64,000 bases of DNA from Luethyella okanaganae. GTDB lineage: Bacteria > Actinomycetota > Actinomycetes > Actinomycetales > Microbacteriaceae. Shown in pieces: positions 60,192-64,000 of this stretch (the first letter of the stretch is position 1; each line of letters opens with the position of its first letter). The DNA lies in assembly GCF_042660285.1 (NCBI RefSeq), contig NZ_JBHSTP010000003.1, positions 310,001 to 374,000 on the forward strand. The letters are read 5' to 3'. The position numbers and the translations under genes were made by a program. Below the pieces are notes generated by a model. That model searched no databases. It was not told where the DNA came from and was given only the letters and a program-made list of their open reading frames with translations.

Positions 60192-61313
60192 GTGACAGAA
60201 CCCGGATCGGCCGGACTCGAGAGTAAGTCACATCCGGACGCCAATGGTGCCTTCGCGCCGGCCAGTCGAGCCGCTCTCCCCACGCGTCGCTCTCTGCGCG
60301 AACAACGTGCGCTCGCGGGGTTGGCTTCTTCGTCTGTCTCTCCTGTCGAGATGGCTCCAGATGCCGCCGCTGTGACCGCTGGGCCAAAGGCCGCTGCCTC
60401 CGCTCCGGGAGCCGGCGTGACCGGGGCACCCGACTGTGCCGAACCGGCTGTGCCCGTCGCACCCCCGGCCTCCGTTCTGTCCGTCCCCGCGCCATCGACA
60501 CCGCGGCGCACTCTGCCGGCCGCGGTATCCACCGCCCCGCCGACCGAATCGGCTTCGGCGAGGAGCAGCGCCAGACGCAGCCCGTTGAGCCTGGCCGTGA
60601 CGCTGCTCGTCGTGCCGGGCCTGTTCCTCACCGCGGCGCTCCCAGCGTACGCCTTCACGCCGGGAACGGGCGAGCCGCAGTTCGAAACCTCCGATCTGCG
60701 CGACCAGGTGCAGGCGAGCGCGCAGAGCGTCGACGTGTCGAGCCTCTCGGCTCAGGTCTCGGTGTCGCGCGACGGCTACTCGGCCGTGTCGGCCGACGAG
60801 ATCCGCCGTCTGACCACCGAGGCCGAGCGTATCGCGACCGCTCAGGCCGCCGGCTCGCGCACCGCGTCCAGCGGCTCATACAGCACGCCCGGCGTGCGCC
60901 AAGAGGGCGACGACTACCCCTGGCCATGGGAGCTCACCGACAACCAGGGCGGCGGACTCTCCCCGCTCGGCTACTACTACCGCGAATGCGTCGACTTCGT
61001 CGCCTGGCGCCTCAACCGCGATGCCGGCTCGACCGGCAGCCCGTGGAGGTGGAAGTGGAGCAACCTCACACCCAGCGGCGGCAGCGCCTACAACTGGGCG
61101 AACGCCTGGCAGAACCACGGATGGGCCACGAGCCACGACCCGGTGCCCGGCGCGGTCGCCTGGTTCACCGGCAACCATGTCGCCTACGTGCAGGCCGTGA
61201 ACGGCGACGGCACCGTCACACTCGAGGAATACAACTGGGGCAACGACCACGCCTATCATCGCCGCACGGTGCCGAGCGGCGAGGTTCCGCTCTACCTGTA
61301 TCCGCCGCTGTAG
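60192..61313 (+). CDS. Secreted CHAP-domain cell-wall amidohydrolase
   Basis: A 373-residue secreted protein. The first about 135 residues are Ala/Pro-rich with basic patches, ahead of a signal helix (SLAVTLLVVPGLFLTAALPA). Then come a module with VSVSRDGYSAVSADEIRRL and a CHAP domain with catalytic Cys266 (YYRECVDFVAWRL), His329 (GNHVAYVQAV) and Glu/Asn in LEEYNWGN. It probably cleaves peptidoglycan amide or peptide bonds during growth. GTG at 60192 follows GGAGGA; the upstream ATG at 60168 is less well placed. The very long cytosolic leader is unusual. Confidence 0.88.
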   Translation: MTEPGSAGLESKSHPDANGAFAPASRAALPTRRSLREQRALAGLASSSVSPVEMAPDAAAVTAGPKAAASAPGAGVTGAPDCAEPAVPVAPPASVLSVPAPSTPRRTLPAAVSTAPPTESASARSSARRSPLSLAVTLLVVPGLFLTAALPAYAFTPGTGEPQFETSDLRDQVQASAQSVDVSSLSAQVSVSRDGYSAVSADEIRRLTTEAERIATAQAAGSRTASSGSYSTPGVRQEGDDYPWPWELTDNQGGGLSPLGYYYRECVDFVAWRLNRDAGSTGSPWRWKWSNLTPSGGSAYNWANAWQNHGWATSHDPVPGAVAWFTGNHVAYVQAVNGDGTVTLEEYNWGNDHAYHRRTVPSGEVPLYLYPPL

Positions 61314-61455
61314 GCCACTGAGGCGGGCGCATCTTTCACGCTGTGTCTTCCTGCTTGCCGTGTTGTGTCTTCACGCTCGCGCCCCGTATCGTCGGTCGTT
61401 GCGCCTCCTCGCCGGTCTCCTGGCCCGGCGCGTCTCCCGTTAGAATCGAACGTCA

Positions 61456-61527
61456 GCCTCTGTAGCTCAATGGAAGAGCAGTTCCGTCCTAAGGAAAGGG
61501 TTGGGGGTTCGAGTCCCTCCAGGGGCA
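61456..61527 (+). tRNA. tRNA-Arg (anticodon CCU)
   Basis: A 72-nt cloverleaf. Acceptor GCCTCTG pairs with CAGGGGC, the D arm is GCTC..GAGC, the anticodon arm GTTCC-GTCCTAA-GGAAA has CCT (one mismatch at the stem top), and the T arm carries TTCGAGT. CCA is not encoded. Accessory DNA begins just downstream, consistent with use of this gene as an integration site. Confidence 0.95.
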
Positions 61528-61577
61528 CTCGAAGGAAGCCTGCGCGCCGTGAACCGCTGCTACCCCGTCACCCCGGT

Positions 61578-61896
61578 TTAGCCGACCGTCGCTCCCGCTC
61601 CTGAAATTGTGCCGTTTGTGTGGACGGTGGCGGTCATCGAGAACGAAGAGGTGAAGATTCCGGCCTGGTTGACGTTCCAGCCGCAGTAGAGATTACGGGC
61701 GGTTGTTGAGCCGGAGTCGCTCTTGGCGACGTTGGAGATGCCCCACGGCGGGACCACGTAGTTCGTGAAGCAAGCTTGCGATCCGGTGTATCCGAGGGCG
61801 CTGCCTGCGCAGGTATTGCTGCCCCCATCACAAACAGGACTGTGCTTGCAGCGACTGCAAGCACTCCTTGGTCAAATCTGTTCCCGTCATTTTCAT
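61578..61896 (-). pseudogene. Frameshifted secreted-protein gene
   Basis: ATG at 61896 (after AAAGAG) begins MKMTGTDLTK. One frame later comes a signal peptide, LAVAASTVLFVMGAAIPAQA (61634-61864 frame). A third frame supplies a clean mature domain, QACFTNYVVPPWGISNVAK then NLYCGWNVNQAGIF, ending TAA at 61578. Two single-base shifts (near 61862 and near 61790-61815) would restore one protein of about 105 residues. It is either a recent pseudogene or affected by sequencing errors. The family is unknown. Confidence 0.65.
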
Positions 61897-62111
61897 TCCA
61901 ACAATCTCTTTCGTAAGCGATTGATAGTGCGCCTCCTGAAGGAGGTCGCTATAGGGGTATGTCCAGGCGGAAGCGGATGGTTCCTTTGAATTTGAAGCAG
62001 ACTATTCGGTGCGTTGGAGGGCTGTTTAGAAGCCTACTCTTTGTGCCAGCATCGCCGTTCACGAGCGACGCGCTCTTTCGGCGACTCGGTCGAAGTCTCG
62101 AAGGAGGAACA

Positions 62112-62357
62112 ATGAATATCTCAGACGTACTCCCGTTGTTGCTAATTCTCCTCGGTGGAATTGCCGCCGTCGCATGGCTTGTCTTCATTGTCATTGCCGC
62201 AGTTCAGGTCGTCAGGTCCACCACGATCCAGTACTGGTCGAAGGTGTTGTGGGTCGCCGCTCTAATTATCTTCCCGTTCCTCGGCGTGGTCGCATGGTAC
62301 GCGTTTGGCGACCGGACCAGGCAGGTTGAGAACGCGATCGCCACCCACTTGCGCTGA
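62112..62357 (+). CDS. PLDc_N (phospholipase D N-terminal-like) small membrane protein
   Basis: An 81-residue protein with two transmembrane helices (about 7-31 and 43-62). The family pattern is SKVLWVAALIIFPFLGVVAWYAFG, where W..IIFP...G..W...G is the PLDc_N signature. AAGGAGGAAC precedes ATG 62112, so this start is preferred over the frame opening at 61959. Function unknown; the gene has lower GC than the core genome around it. Confidence 0.85.
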   Translation: MNISDVLPLLLILLGGIAAVAWLVFIVIAAVQVVRSTTIQYWSKVLWVAALIIFPFLGVVAWYAFGDRTRQVENAIATHLR

Positions 62358-62413
62358 ACGTCCGCTCGGGTGTCGGTGTTGGTCTTGCTCCCGGGTCAGG
62401 GACGGAGGCGCGG

Positions 62414-62965
62414 GTGCAGGATGACTCGTCGGACGTCGCCTTATGGTTGGAGGCGATCTCAGGTACTGAGGCGTCATTCGCAGCGCTGTTCGACCGTTAT
62501 CGAACCCGCGTGTTCCGAAAGGCGTATGCACGCGTCCGCTATGTCGCGGATGCAGAAGACATCGTCGCGACGGTGTTCCTTGAAGCATGGCGGAGCCGCA
62601 AAAAGTTCGCATCGTCGAAGGATCGATCCTCCCATGGCTGTTAACCGTGACCACGTATGTGGCGTTGAACCAGGAGCGTTCAACCCGTCGATACCGACCG
62701 CTACTCGCTGCTTTGCCTACAGCGCAGGAACAGCCGTACCACGCCGAGGACGTCGCGGAACGACTCGACGAGGCATCGCGGTCAGTAGCGGTGCACCAAG
62801 CAATGGCCGGTCTGAGCCTTGCTGACCAGACCGTTTTGGACCTATGCATCATCGAAGAGCCTCGCGGAACCCGCCGGCGGCACCCTCGCGGTACTCCGCG
62901 TCACCGGCTACGACGACAAGGGCCGACGTAGCCGCAAGCAGTCTCACCCTGCACTATTCCCTCAT
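62414..62965 (+). pseudogene. Frameshifted ECF sigma-factor gene
   Basis: Region 2 of an ECF sigma factor is clear in the first frame (SFAALFDRYRTRVFRKAYAR, then ADAEDIVATVFLEAWR). At the homopolymer CAAAAAG near 62600 the frame shifts and continues with KVRIVEGSILPWLLTVTTYV and LSLADQTVLDLCIIEE, the region-4 start. After about 62860 the frame changes again (SLAEPA..., then SPATTTRADVAASS), so the DNA-binding region 4 is scrambled. Expected length was about 180 residues. No functional sigma factor is likely unless slippage occurs. Confidence 0.78.
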
Positions 62966-62968
62966 CCG

Positions 62969-63263
62969 AGTGTCCCCGAACAATACGCAGTGGGGGGCCG
63001 GATCAGTCACGAATGTCGGCAGCGCTCGCCTCCAGAACAACCGGGCCGTTAACTGTTCAGAAGGCCCCGGCAATTTCCAAGGATGGGCCCAAGGAGAACT
63101 CACCCCGCCCCCTGGCTACGTGCTCAGTGGCTCTCCCGTCTACAGCAAGTACGGTCCGACCACTTCGGTGGCTTGCGGAAACGCCCGACTTGCTGGAGCC
63201 GATGAAGGCTCGTTGAGCGAATCCACCACGATCACATTCGTGCGTTCGGACCTAGCAGACTGA
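62969..63263 (+). CDS. Orphan small protein or fragment of a secreted protein
   Basis: The frame running on from the decayed sigma gene encodes about 97 residues from a GTG at 62969. It contains WGAGSVTNVGSARLQNNRAV, NCSEGP and a second cysteine in VACGNARL, with no signal peptide and no ribosome-binding site. The composition (Gly, Ser, Asn, Thr and paired cysteines) is that of a secreted domain whose N-terminus has been lost. WG..S.TNV resembles WG-ISNV in the frameshifted secreted protein at 61.6-61.9 kb. Confidence 0.4.
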
Positions 63264-63283
63264 CGCTTTCGGCAGGCACTACC

Positions 63284-63320
63284 GAGAAGGGGATAGGAGG
63301 CCACCTCCTATCCCCTTCTC
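63284..63320. terminator. Perfect 17-bp bidirectional hairpin
   Basis: GAGAAGGGGATAGGAGG (63284-63300), loop CCA, then the exact complement (63304-63320). It sits between convergent ORFs ending at 63263 and 63325. Pyrimidine-rich arms and flanking CTAGCTAAAA make it a plausible bidirectional terminator. Confidence 0.75.
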
Positions 63321-63324
63321 CTAG

Positions 63325-63624
63325 CTAAAACACCGAGATGTTGCCCGCGTTAGGGTTGGTTCCCATCAGATGAATGAGCCCGCTCGTTCGCGGATCCTGA
63401 AACGCCCCTGGGACCTCATCGTTCATCTCCACAAACAGTTCAAACTGACGGCCAGAGGACCTTCCCTCAATCCACTGAAGAACCTCAGTGATGTCCTGCA
63501 CATCGAATAACGCGTAAGCATCCAGTGCCCACGCCTGTCCCGACTTCTCCCAGAAGTTTACCCGGTACGAGGGCCGTTCGAGCACCTCGCGGGGTTCGGC
63601 ATGAACAGTTTCGATGACCTGCAT
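63325..63624 (-). CDS. Hypothetical 99-residue protein
   Basis: A soluble acidic protein with alternating strands and helices (PREVLERPSYRVNFWEK, ITEVLQWIEGRSSGRQFELF). It includes FELFVEMNDEVPGAF and ends GNISVF. ATG at 63624 and a terminator hairpin four bases after the stop support a genuine gene. I do not recognise a family. Position inside the putative island suggests accessory function. Confidence 0.65.
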   Translation of the reverse strand: MQVIETVHAEPREVLERPSYRVNFWEKSGQAWALDAYALFDVQDITEVLQWIEGRSSGRQFELFVEMNDEVPGAFQDPRTSGLIHLMGTNPNAGNISVF

Positions 63625-63967
63625 ACGTATAGGTTACAAGCGGGCCTGGCCTGTGAGCGAGATCTGCGCGGCGACGCCCGGTTGCCTGGTCCCCTTAGGC
63701 GGTGTTTGAGCACAGTACGGCTCACCAGTTGAACAGCGTTCCGGCGTTGCAGCGTTTGGCGTCCGATCGGCTAGACAGCGGGCAACCAGGGTGACATTTA
63801 GCGATGCGAGAACGCCGCCATCTAACGCTACAAATCACACCCGCTGACCTGACCACCCCGGCACGTTGCGGGCAGACGACGATTCGGCATGTGTTGCCGA
63901 TGCTTGACACATTACGCAATGTGGCGTAATTATATGGCATTGGGATCGGTGACTGGCCTCGCACAAG
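63625..63967. other. Intergenic region ending in a strong promoter
   Basis: No credible gene is present; an 80-codon minus-strand frame (63722-63964) lacks protein-like features and is read through the promoter palindrome. The last 70 bp carry the promoter described at 63904-63934. Confidence 0.5.
63904..63934 (+). promoter_or_regulatory. Sigma-70-type promoter with embedded palindromic operator
   Basis: TTGACA (63904-63909) is a perfect -35 box. ATTACGC-N6-GCGTAAT (63911-63930) is a perfect palindrome occupying the spacer. TAATTATAT (63927-63935) supplies the -10. A repressor encoded by the gene beginning beyond the right edge, or nearby, probably binds here. Confidence 0.7.
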
Positions 63968-64000
63968 ATGACTGTCGCTCTCCGGTCGCTAAGGACGCGC
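63968..64000 (+). CDS. Possible gene start cut by the window edge
   Basis: ATG at 63968 (MTVALRSLRTR) lies 34 bp after the promoter's -10 region and stays open to the end. A second open frame starts at ATG 63934. Only about 11 codons are visible, so identity and even frame are undecided. Confidence 0.25.
   Translation, partial: MTVALRSLRTR

Noticed and set aside
63722..63964. 80-codon minus-strand ORF near the right edge
   Set aside because: The composition is random (many Arg, Ser and Cys), and it has no RBS. Its start would lie inside the transcribed region of a promoter facing the other way.

Overview
The window looks like ordinary chromosome from a high-GC actinobacterium, most probably a member of the Microbacteriaceae (inference). 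The evidence is near-uniform high GC, GlnR, SenX3-RegX3, CarD, a DtxR/IdeR regulator, a WXG100 protein, actinobacterial DUF proteins (DUF3027, DUF3263, DUF2530, DUF4032), and the mycobacterial-type gene order lipoprotein-carD-ispD/F-cysS-rlmB. No rRNA operon, CRISPR array, complete insertion sequence or complete prophage was seen. Three tRNAs are present (Lys-UUU, Thr-UGU, Arg-CCU).

Layout. 0-2.6 kb: a cadmium/lead-type repressor (CmtR) with a cation efflux gene, a gamma carbonic anhydrase and a YbaK deacylase. 2.7-7 kb: a galactose locus, galK-galT on the minus strand and a divergent DeoR regulator with galactose mutarotase. 7-9.7 kb: dodecin, DUF445 protein, and a PadR regulator with a membrane partner. 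9.7-11.3 kb: a small degraded accessory patch beside tRNA-Lys, with a frameshifted esterase and a secreted protein. 11.4-13.5 kb: a conserved hypothetical gene, an unusual 20-bp tandem repeat, and pabC.

13.5-27.5 kb is the phosphate and nutrient-sensing core: pstSCAB, MutT1-like hydrolase plus polyphosphate kinase, GlnR, phoU, senX3-regX3. Both pstS and ppk are preceded by an 18-bp direct-repeat box of the Pho/RegX3 type, so the SenX3-RegX3 pair encoded a few kilobases away probably controls both phosphate import and polyphosphate storage. 27.5-32.5 kb: the lipoprotein-carD-ispDF-cysS-rlmB block. 32.5-36.3 kb: DUF4032, an UgpC-type ABC ATPase and a membrane-anchored DsbA-like protein. 36.8-40.4 kb: an Lrp regulator divergent from ornithine cyclodeaminase, citrulline hydrolase (CtlX) and a DMT transporter, a plausible citrulline-to-proline route.

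40-46.3 kb: nitroreductase, MsrB, DUF3263, LytR_C protein, cold-shock protein, DUF3048 lipoprotein, groEL behind two CIRCE-like operators, and a WXG100 protein. 46.5-50.5 kb: a two-component system and a ferredoxin-reductase-like flavoprotein. 50.6-56 kb: an XPB-type helicase, its helicase-associated partner, a cold-shock-domain protein, DUF3027 with a very acidic tail, and DUF2530 overlapping it antisense. 56.2-61.3 kb: serC, DtxR/IdeR, and two cell-wall hydrolases (NlpC/P60 and CHAP) that share an N-terminal module, separated by an HNH protein. From tRNA-Arg (61.5 kb) to the end the DNA becomes accessory in character: a frameshifted secreted-protein gene, a PLDc_N membrane protein, a decayed ECF sigma gene, an orphan small protein and a strong promoter with an embedded palindrome. 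I found no convincing wholly new defence or biosynthetic system. The most useful leads are the Pho boxes, the shared module and leaders of the wall hydrolases, the iron-box-like palindrome before carD, the citrulline module, and the decayed island beside tRNA-Arg.
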